A DNA stretch of 64,000 nucleotides from Thiodiazotropha sp040507225 (GTDB taxonomy: Bacteria > Pseudomonadota > Gammaproteobacteria > Chromatiales > Chromatiaceae): the NCBI GenBank assembly GCA_040507225.1, contig JBEVVG010000001.1, forward strand, positions 372,001 through 436,000, in the 5' to 3' direction. A program made the translations under genes and the position numbers. Under the pieces are notes generated by a model, which saw only the letters and a program-made list of their open reading frames with translations, was not told the DNA's origin and searched no databases. Positions 8,588 through 15,067 of this stretch are shown in pieces. Numbering within the stretch: position 1 is the first letter of the stretch; every line of letters starts with the position of its first letter.

Positions 8588-9670
8588 TCAAGCGGATTGG
8601 GGCGCCTTGACGTGGGCGAAAAAGCGACCGATCGCCAGGCTCAATGCCTCACTCCGCTCGGCTTGACGCAGACTCGATTGCAGCAAGGGACGTGTATCCG
8701 GCAGATACAGCAGATCACTCAGAACGGCATTGAAAAACGCCTCTCCCGCCTCATTCACGGCCATTCGCTCAAGGAACAGGTTGCGCAGAACGGGATCTCT
8801 GAGGGCCTCCCAGGCGCGCCCGGCAATACTTACCAGGAGGTCAGAACGGATCGATATATCATCAGATAATATCTCTATTATCAGTTTATTACGGATAATA
8901 TCTGAAGTGGATTGTGCGATTCCTCTGATGCCCGCGCTCAGTACCTGGGGGTCGGGTGTGTCGCGTTCCAGTTCTGCCTTGATGCGTGCCAGCAGCGCTG
9001 CTGAGATTTCCTCGGGGACCGCGCTGTTTTCCAGGCAATGGCAGAGTGCCTCCAAGGGCGCGGGCGGCAGCGCTTCGATGGCGTCTGCAATCTGCTGCAA
9101 TTGCGGGTCCGACGCCAGTCTGGCGGCCACATCCGCGATTCCCTGGTAGCCAATGAACGCCCACTGATCCCAACTCAGTGCTCCGCCAAGGTAAGCCCGG
9201 GCGTGTTCGTAATACCGGGAGGGGGGATTGCCGAGCCGCTGGGTCAAGCGGGCATGCAGGATCGCGAGTCGTTCCTTGCGGGGCTGAAACAGGTAGGGGT
9301 TGTCCTGCAGGGCGGTGTCGAGTCCGGAATCACGAGTCGATTCCAGGCGTTGATCTGCCAGGTTGTCCATCAGGCGATGCAGAAAATCATCCCGGGCGGA
9401 TTGCAGCAGTTTGGCCTGTTCATCCAGCGGGAAGTGGAGAAACCAGATGATCGGGTCCATTTCCGGATGGACGGGGTCGTGCAGGCAGAGTGCGAACCAG
9501 GCCTGCTGCTGAAGCGGATAGGGGTAACAGGTGAGTGTGCGTTCGAACGACACAAAGGTCTCGTGGGGTATGACGCAGACACGCCGTCCCATGTCCAGGA
9601 TGCTGAGTTTCAAGCCACCGGATTCCAGCAGTTGTGCGAGTGTGTCGAAGGGACGAGATTCGGTGCTCAT
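8588..9670 (-). CDS. DUF3549 family protein
   Basis: The 360-residue soluble protein resembles the gammaproteobacterial DUF3549 family, whose function is unknown. Visible features are an N-terminal mixed alpha/beta part with FVSFERTLTCYPYPLQQQAW and a helical C-terminal half that looks like HEAT-type repeats. No signal peptide or catalytic motif is visible. It lies just downstream of ycgN on the same strand, a pairing seen in other gammaproteobacteria. An AT-rich block at 8849-8907 in the gene carries an 11-base inverted repeat that breaks the otherwise GC-rich codon usage. The ATG is preceded by an AT-rich 73-base spacer. Confidence 0.7.
   Translation of the reverse strand: MSTESRPFDTLAQLLESGGLKLSILDMGRRVCVIPHETFVSFERTLTCYPYPLQQQAWFALCLHDPVHPEMDPIIWFLHFPLDEQAKLLQSARDDFLHRLMDNLADQRLESTRDSGLDTALQDNPYLFQPRKERLAILHARLTQRLGNPPSRYYEHARAYLGGALSWDQWAFIGYQGIADVAARLASDPQLQQIADAIEALPPAPLEALCHCLENSAVPEEISAALLARIKAELERDTPDPQVLSAGIRGIAQSTSDIIRNKLIIEILSDDISIRSDLLVSIAGRAWEALRDPVLRNLFLERMAVNEAGEAFFNAVLSDLLYLPDTRPLLQSSLRQAERSEALSLAIGRFFAHVKAPQSA
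8863..8904. repeat. Inverted repeat in an AT-rich island inside the DUF3549 gene
   Basis: CAGATAATATC (8863-8873) and GATAATATCTG (8894-8904) are perfect 11-base arms with a 20-base spacer. The surrounding block 8849-8907 is nearly all A/T while its flanks are GC-rich. It lies in coding sequence and encodes a run of Ile, Asp, Ser and Leu in the helical part of the protein. Confidence 0.6.
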
Positions 9671-9743
9671 GGGAAATTATGATAATAAGATATCGTTTCT
9701 GGAAAAAATACAAAACAAACTGAAATATATAGTTATTTTGTGA

Positions 9744-10187
9744 TTATACCCAGTCAATCAAATGGTGCTCCCAGTCGCCGGCATCGGCTTCGCGAATTGC
9801 TCGGCCGCGAATCGTGTGGCCTCCCAGGATCATGGGTGCCGTGTCGCCCTGATGATTCAGCGGGTGCCAGTCGGGCAGGTCGCGGTGCTCCGCCAGAAGT
9901 CGATAGGCGCAGGTAGGCGGGAGCCAGTAGGGATCACGTAAATCGGCAGGGGTCAGGGTGACGCAATTCGGAACCCGTATCGAGCGATCCCTGTAGTGGG
10001 AGCAGCGGCAGGATTCCAGGTCCAACAGGTCGCACACGATATTGGTGAAATAGATCTCGCAGGTGTCTTCGTCTTCGAGTTTCTGCAGACAGCACTTGGC
10101 GCACCCGTCACACAGTGATTCCCACTGATCGCGGTTCATTTTCTCCAGGGGGAGTTGTTTCCAGAATGGGGCTGTTTGCTGGACCAT
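9744..10187 (-). CDS. ycgN: YcgN family cysteine-cluster protein (UPF0260)
   Basis: The 147-residue protein matches the length and cysteine pattern of E. coli YcgN: CDGCAKCC near residue 27, then further cysteines in the segments ending VCDLL, CRCSHY and PNCVTL, and the conserved WLPPTCAYRLLAEHRDLPDWHPL. The cysteines suggest a metal or iron-sulfur site of the YkgJ type, but the biochemical role is unknown. The family-like start is the ATG at 10187. It is the first gene of a probable pair with the DUF3549 gene. Confidence 0.9.
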   Translation of the reverse strand: MVQQTAPFWKQLPLEKMNRDQWESLCDGCAKCCLQKLEDEDTCEIYFTNIVCDLLDLESCRCSHYRDRSIRVPNCVTLTPADLRDPYWLPPTCAYRLLAEHRDLPDWHPLNHQGDTAPMILGGHTIRGRAIREADAGDWEHHLIDWV

Positions 10188-10277
10188 GTCGATGTTGTCT
10201 GACTCCGGGGTGACTGATGCACATTATAAGACGTCGAACGGTTGATTGGGTACAGATCAGTAAACCCGGTGTGTCAC

Positions 10278-10358
10278 TGGGGTGGAGACCCCATTTTAGG
10301 TGAGCAATGTTCAGTAGGTGCGGTGCGGCCGATAGAAGGTGTTCAGCAAACATGCTGA
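10278..10358. other. Two small hairpins upstream of ycgN
   Basis: TGGGGT-GGAG-ACCCCA followed by TTTT (10278-10297) looks like a small intrinsic terminator on the plus strand. TCAGCA-AACA-TGCTGA (10343-10358) is a second short hairpin. Both lie in the 556-base gene-free stretch between divergent ycgN and xerD. No small RNA can be supported from sequence alone. Confidence 0.3.
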
Positions 10359-10416
10359 CCAGGTGCTGTCAATACCTCTTATGCACATTTCCTGCGTACA
10401 CAGGACATGAATGATG

Positions 10417-10592
10417 ATTTAATGAAGAGAATTGAACCAAATTCTTATAAAAATAATAAAACTACCTGAAATATAACAAAATAATGTAATTGTACAGAAA
10501 TTGCACAATCTGAATCAGGTGCAGATTCCATAGGGTCTGAGAACCAATATCAGGTCTTTACCCACAAAGTTATCCACAGGATCTGTGGAAAG
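10417..10592. promoter_or_regulatory. AT-rich segment followed by a DnaA-box cluster
   Basis: TTATCCACA (10570-10578) is a perfect DnaA box. TTACCCACA (10558-10566) is a one-mismatch box 12 bases before it, and CTTTCCACA on the opposite strand (10584-10592) is a weaker third. They follow about 95 bases of mostly A/T sequence (10417-10512). This resembles an unwinding element beside DnaA sites, but no dnaA, mnmG or rnpA gene is nearby. A DnaA-titration or regulatory site is at least as likely as an origin. Confidence 0.4.
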
Positions 10593-10785
10593 TTTTTTCC
10601 AGTTGGGGGATTGATTGTGGTCATATTTTCCTATTATCTAGGACAAACAGTCCCGGTGCTGTTTTGAGTCCGGGGTGCCTGCAGTGGATACTCCCGCTCT
10701 CCCGGGTTCGAGGTGCATAACGCCCCTCGTATAAAACCGGGAGATGGCACGTCGACGAATCACTCGGTATCACGTTGCGGGTAAT

Positions 10786-11682
10786 ATGCAGACAGACGGG
10801 GAGTTGATCGAAACATTTGCGGATGCGCTCTGGATGGAGCGAGGGTTAAGCCGCAATACGCTGGCGGCCTATCAGTCGGATCTGCGCAAGCTGGTCAGCT
10901 GGCTGGAATCCTCTGGCAGACCCGGATTGCTGGGTGTCAGGCGCCAGGATCTCCAATCCTACCTGGCGCACCTGTACGGGCTGGGCGTAAAACCCCGTTC
11001 AAGTGCCCGTTTTCTCTCCTGTGTGCGTCAATTTTATCAGTTTGGGCTGCGCGAAAAATGGCTGGACTCCGATCCCAGCATCCGTATCGATACACCCAAA
11101 TTGGGACGTCCGCTGCCGAAGTCCCTGTCGGAACTCGAGGTGGAGGCTTTGCTCGATGCCCCTGATCTGGACGACCCGGAAGGTATGCGTGACCGAACCA
11201 TGCTTGAGGTGCTCTATGCCACTGGGTTACGGGTCTCGGAACTGGTTGATCTGCGCCCCGAACAGGTCAGTCTCGGGCAGGGGGTGATCCGGGTGGTGGG
11301 GAAGGGGGGCAAGGAGCGGCTGGTACCTCTGGGCGATGAAGCTCAGAGTTGGCTGGTGCGTTTTCTGTCCGGATCCAGAGAGTCCCTGCTTGGCGCCCGG
11401 GTGTGCAATCACCTGTTCCCGACCCGGCGTGGCAGCGGCATGACCCGCCAGGCGTTCTGGTATCGGATCAAGAAACATGCCGCCACGGCCGGGATCAGTC
11501 ACCCGGTATCGCCGCATACCCTCAGGCATGCCTTTGCGACCCACCTGCTGAATCATGGCGCGGATCTCAGGGTAGTGCAGCTGCTGCTCGGTCACAGCGA
11601 CCTGTCGACCACTCAGATCTATACCCATGTGGCCCGGGAAAGGCTTAAAACCCTGCACGGCAAGCACCATCCCCGCGGATGA
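10786..11682 (+). CDS. xerD: Tyrosine recombinase XerD
   Basis: XerD works with XerC at dif to resolve chromosome dimers. Counting from the ATG at 10786, the protein is 298 residues and places the catalytic set at Arg149 (TGLRVSEL), Lys173 (GKGGKERLVP), His244 and Arg247 (HTLRHAFATH), His270 (LLGHSDLS) and nucleophile Tyr279 (IYTH), essentially the E. coli XerD numbering. That fit is why I prefer this start over the in-frame ATG at 10744, which adds 14 basic residues. dsbC lies downstream, as in E. coli, here with yajQ between them. Confidence 0.95.
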   Translation: MQTDGELIETFADALWMERGLSRNTLAAYQSDLRKLVSWLESSGRPGLLGVRRQDLQSYLAHLYGLGVKPRSSARFLSCVRQFYQFGLREKWLDSDPSIRIDTPKLGRPLPKSLSELEVEALLDAPDLDDPEGMRDRTMLEVLYATGLRVSELVDLRPEQVSLGQGVIRVVGKGGKERLVPLGDEAQSWLVRFLSGSRESLLGARVCNHLFPTRRGSGMTRQAFWYRIKKHAATAGISHPVSPHTLRHAFATHLLNHGADLRVVQLLLGHSDLSTTQIYTHVARERLKTLHGKHHPRG

Positions 11683-11751
11683 TGCGAGTCTGCGCAAGTT
11701 CGGGATGGCAGACTGGGAAGTTACATCCGCATGTTCCTTTGTAAACTCATG

Positions 11752-11757
11752 TATAAT
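11752..11757 (+). promoter_or_regulatory. Candidate -10 element for yajQ-dsbC
   Basis: A perfect TATAAT lies 68 bases before the yajQ ATG, in the 142-base gap after xerD. No convincing -35 hexamer is present at 16-18 bases, so this is a partial prediction. Confidence 0.35.
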
Positions 11758-11824
11758 CTCCGCCCTTCACCGGTCGGTTGTGGGAATGCAGCTACCAACC
11801 ACATGAATAAATGGGGGTTTTCTG

Positions 11825-12307
11825 ATGCCGTCTTTCGATATTGTGTCCGAAGTCGATCTGCAGGAAGTGCGAAACGCAGTCGACCAGGCCAATCGTGAGA
11901 TTGGGACCCGATTTGATTTCAAAGGCGTCGACGCGCTCTTCGAACAGTCGCAGAATGAAATCACCTTGCGTGCCGAACAGGAGTTCCAACTTAATCAGAT
12001 GATGGATATATTGCGCCAGAAGCTGGTCAAACGCAGTGTCGATACTGCAGCCATGGATATTCGCGACGTTCAGACCAGTCTCAATGCAGCGCGTCAAATC
12101 GTCATCATCAAGCAGGGGATCGAGACCGATACCGCGAAAAAGATGATCAAGGATATCAAGGCCAGCAAGATCAAGGTCCAATCGCAGATCCAGGGCGACC
12201 AGGTACGCGTGACGGGCAAAAAACGGGATGATCTGCAGCAGGTCATTGCTCTCCTGCGTCAGTCCGACTACGGGCTGCCGCTCCAATATCAGAATTTTCG
12301 GGACTGA
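11825..12307 (+). CDS. yajQ: YajQ family nucleotide-binding protein (UPF0234)
   Basis: The 160-residue protein starts with MPSFDIVSEVDLQEVRNAVDQ, the family signature, and contains TRFDFKG. YajQ proteins have two ferredoxin-like domains. Some members bind cyclic-di-GMP and modulate a transcription factor, as described for the Xanthomonas YajQ. That would fit a genome with GGDEF-EAL and HD-GYP genes elsewhere in this window, but binding cannot be read from sequence. dsbC begins 4 bases after its stop, so the two are very likely co-transcribed. Confidence 0.93.
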   Translation: MPSFDIVSEVDLQEVRNAVDQANREIGTRFDFKGVDALFEQSQNEITLRAEQEFQLNQMMDILRQKLVKRSVDTAAMDIRDVQTSLNAARQIVIIKQGIETDTAKKMIKDIKASKIKVQSQIQGDQVRVTGKKRDDLQQVIALLRQSDYGLPLQYQNFRD

Positions 12308-12311
12308 TTTC

Positions 12312-13088
12312 ATGAAACCAGTTTTTTTACAGAGCCTGATCGGCGCTGCCCTCTCAGTGCTCATCATGCCCCCGGTTATTGCGGATGATGGCGTGCCTAA
12401 TGAAGTGCAGCAGAAGATACGCCTGGGGGTCGAGGGGATCGTCAAGGACGCGCAGATCACCAGCATTCAGCAATCCGCTGTCGATGGCCTGTATGAGGTG
12501 ATGCTGGGAACCCAGATGGTCTATGTCACCGGAGACGGCCGCTACCTTCTCAGTGGCCTGCTGTACGATCTCGCCAAGCGGGAGGACCTGACTTCTCCCA
12601 AGGTCGCCCTGGCCAAAGCGCAGGCCATCGAGGCGGTCGGCGAGGACAAAATGGTGGTGTTTGCGCCGGAGAAAACCCTGCACACGATCACCGTGTTCAC
12701 TGATATCGATTGTGGATATTGTCGTAAACTGCACGCTGAGATTCAGGACTACAACGACCTGGGCATTCGGGTGCGTTACATGATGTATCCAAGGGCAGGT
12801 GTCGGCAGCGCGTCCTATGACAAAGCCGTCTCGGTACTCTGTGCCGACGACCCCAAAGCCGCCATGACCCTGGCCAAGGCGGGCGATGAGATCGAGAAGA
12901 AGCAATGCGACAACCCGGTCAAGCAGCACTATGAACTGGGTAAGGACCTGGGTGTCACCGGCACCCCCGCCATCTTCCTTGAAAGCGGAGACATGCTGCC
13001 CGGTTACATGCCGGCGCAGAAGATGAATCAGATCCTGACGAAACTGGATCTCGAAAAAGCCAAGCAGGCCAACAACAAGACGCAATAG
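12312..13088 (+). CDS. dsbC: Thiol:disulfide interchange protein DsbC
   Basis: This periplasmic disulfide isomerase has a signal peptide at residues 1-24 (cleavage expected after VIA), an N-terminal dimerisation domain to about residue 90, and a thioredoxin domain. The redox motif is CGYC (Cys134 and Cys137), with a cis-proline in TGTPAIF. A second cysteine pair (in SVLCADD and KKQCDNP) matches the structural disulfide of DsbC. The frame is open further upstream, but the ATG at 12312 starts the signal peptide and follows yajQ by 4 bases. DsbD is not in the window. Confidence 0.95.
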   Translation: MKPVFLQSLIGAALSVLIMPPVIADDGVPNEVQQKIRLGVEGIVKDAQITSIQQSAVDGLYEVMLGTQMVYVTGDGRYLLSGLLYDLAKREDLTSPKVALAKAQAIEAVGEDKMVVFAPEKTLHTITVFTDIDCGYCRKLHAEIQDYNDLGIRVRYMMYPRAGVGSASYDKAVSVLCADDPKAAMTLAKAGDEIEKKQCDNPVKQHYELGKDLGVTGTPAIFLESGDMLPGYMPAQKMNQILTKLDLEKAKQANNKTQ

Positions 13089-13134
13089 GCTGCAGCACCC
13101 TGCCAGACCGGGGGCGCGGTAACGGGGAATCCGC

Positions 13135-13884
13135 TTGATTTTAGAAGTCGCCATGCGTACCGACAGGGGCCGGGTACGGGAACACAATGAAGACGCGGTC
13201 GGTGGAGATCCGGAATCGGGTCTGGTGCTGCTGGCCGACGGCATGGGAGGCGCCAATGCAGGCGAGGTGGCCAGTGGTCTGGCTGTCGACCTGCTGGTGA
13301 GTCAGTTGACCAGCCTCCTGTGGGACGGTTTGGAAGTCGGCCAGACGCAGATCCGGGATGCGGTCGGCTCGGTCAATCAGGCGATTCTCGAGTTGGCTGA
13401 CCAGGTGTCGGACTATCAGGGCATGGGCACGACGCTGGTGCTGGGGCTGTTTCTGGAGCAACGGCTGATCTACGCCCATGTGGGGGATTCCCGTCTCTAC
13501 CGTTGGCGGAAGGGGGCATTGCAGCAGCTGACTCTGGATCATTCGATGATTCAGGAAATGGTCAATCTTGGGGACTTTTCCTGTATCGAGGAGGCGCTGC
13601 TGGCCGGCGTTCCCACCAATGTGCTCTCGCGCGCCCTGGGATCGGATTACCAGGTGCTGGTCGATGTGGAAGAGATTCGATGGGAGACCGGTGATGTGTA
13701 TCTGCTGTGCACCGACGGTCTGACCGGCATGGTGACGGATGACGAAATGCAAAGTATTCTTGAAAACCAGGAATTGAGCCTGTTTGAGCAGGCTGATGCG
13801 CTGGTCGACTATGCCTGTCGGATGGGGGGCGTCGATAACATTTCGGTGATACTGGCCCGTCCACAAGCAGTCTGCGAAGATTGA
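13135..13884 (+). CDS. PP2C-family serine/threonine phosphatase
   Basis: The 249-residue protein shows the metal-dependent PP2C (PPM) motifs in order: TDRGRVREHNEDAV, ADGMGGANAGEVAS, AHVGDSRLYRWRKG, LDHSMIQ, CTDGLTGMV and VDNISVIL. It would dephosphorylate Ser/Thr in the cytoplasm. I use the TTG start at 13135 because the family N terminus begins there and GGGGA precedes it; an ATG lies at 13153. An FHA-domain gene follows within 30 bases. Together they resemble the phosphatase and phosphothreonine-binding parts of a Ser/Thr phosphorylation system. No Hanks-type kinase is seen in this window. Confidence 0.93.
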   Translation: MILEVAMRTDRGRVREHNEDAVGGDPESGLVLLADGMGGANAGEVASGLAVDLLVSQLTSLLWDGLEVGQTQIRDAVGSVNQAILELADQVSDYQGMGTTLVLGLFLEQRLIYAHVGDSRLYRWRKGALQQLTLDHSMIQEMVNLGDFSCIEEALLAGVPTNVLSRALGSDYQVLVDVEEIRWETGDVYLLCTDGLTGMVTDDEMQSILENQELSLFEQADALVDYACRMGGVDNISVILARPQAVCED

Positions 13885-13913
13885 GTAAATTGAATACCTA
13901 GGTGTATGACGGA

Positions 13914-14657
13914 ATGGAAAAACTCGTTATTTTGGGTGATGATGGCACGCCGCAAGAGTTCGAGCTTTTACAAAGGCGCATGTCGATCGGGCGGGATGCC
14001 GCGTGTGATATCTGTCTGGGGGATCGCTCGGTCAGTCGTCACCATGCAAGCCTGCTGCGCGTCTACCAGGGATTTTCCATCGAGGATGAGCGCAGCACCA
14101 ATGGCACCCGGGTCAACGGCTCGATTGTCACCAAGCGGTTTCTCAAGCATGGCGACCTGATCGAGATCGGCAAATACAGCCTGCGCTACATCGCCCAGGT
14201 CGCACCTCAGGATGAGGATCCGGATCGTACTGTGGTGCTCAAACCCCGATCCATGGCCGCACCGCCGGCTGAATCCGCTCAATCCCCTCAGTCGGAAACC
14301 CCGGCAAACCCCTCTGGCGTTTCAGCGAGTGAGCGCAGGCCCGCTCCAGCAAGCCCCGCCGCCGCTCAAACCGAAGCGCAGCCGGATTCCCAACTGGCAT
14401 CGAGCGCCCGGGTGAAATTCATGGCGGGTGATCAAAGCGGGGAAGAGCGGGTGATTGACCGGGCTTTTTTCAGCGTGGGCAATCCTGGTGGCGACCTGGT
14501 ATTGATCAATCAACGCCACAATGGCTACTACCTGCTGAAAGTCGGTGGTGAGAACACCCCGATGATCAATGGCCAACCCATCAAGGCCGGCGGGGTCGCC
14601 TTGAAAGACGGCGACAACATCACCCTCGGCGAACTGTCACTGAAATTTCTCGATTAG
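13914..14657 (+). CDS. FHA-domain protein with two FHA-like modules
   Basis: The N-terminal FHA domain (about residues 17-85) has the phosphothreonine-binding residues in SIGRDAACDI, SVSRHHASL and STNGTRVNG. A Pro/Ala/Ser-rich linker (about 105-150) leads to a C-terminal region (about 155-247) that ends like a second, degenerate FHA fold (GQPIKAGGVALKDGDNITLG). The protein has no enzyme domain, so it is probably an adaptor reading out Ser/Thr phosphorylation. A GTG at 13902 is an alternative start. The gene directly follows the PP2C phosphatase gene. Confidence 0.88.
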   Translation: MEKLVILGDDGTPQEFELLQRRMSIGRDAACDICLGDRSVSRHHASLLRVYQGFSIEDERSTNGTRVNGSIVTKRFLKHGDLIEIGKYSLRYIAQVAPQDEDPDRTVVLKPRSMAAPPAESAQSPQSETPANPSGVSASERRPAPASPAAAQTEAQPDSQLASSARVKFMAGDQSGEERVIDRAFFSVGNPGGDLVLINQRHNGYYLLKVGGENTPMINGQPIKAGGVALKDGDNITLGELSLKFLD

Positions 14658-14793
14658 CCGATTTTCCCTAATCCGCCGCGCCGGTTTATTTTTCCCGAAA
14701 TCCCTGTGCAACTGCACCCCTGTCGTCGAGCGGGACTGGAGGGTGGATTCCGCCGTCCGGGACTCTGGATGATGCCGGCTACAGCGGATCCGT

Positions 14794-15003
14794 TCAGTCC
14801 TTGAGCCGGAAGCCAATGTTCAGGGTGACCTGCCAGTGAGAAACCTGGCCGTCCTCGATGTGGCCACGGGTTTCCACCACCTCGAACCAGTTCATGTTGC
14901 TGATGGTTTCATTGGCCCGGGCAATGGCGTTGCGAATGGCGTCGTCGGTGCTGGTGGTCGATGAACCCACCAGTTGTATCTTTTTGTAAACGTGATCGCT
15001 CAT
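14794..15003 (-). CDS. Dodecin family flavin-binding protein
   Basis: The 69-residue protein matches dodecin: MSDHVYKKIQLVGSS, then a helix with STDDAIRNAIARA, and strands including WFEVVETRGHI and WQVTLNIGF. Dodecins form hollow dodecamers that store or buffer flavins or coenzyme A. It is a single gene between the FHA gene and mutS. A GAGG-like ribosome site precedes the ATG. Confidence 0.93.
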   Translation of the reverse strand: MSDHVYKKIQLVGSSTTSTDDAIRNAIARANETISNMNWFEVVETRGHIEDGQVSHWQVTLNIGFRLKD

Positions 15004-15067
15004 GATATCTCCTCAAGTGATGTGGACTGCGATATGACCGCTTTCATCCTGCAGGGGCCAACAAGGA

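Noticed and set aside
10380..10743. A dif site next to xerD
   Set aside because: No 28-base sequence with the two recognisable XerC/XerD arms is visible in the gap.
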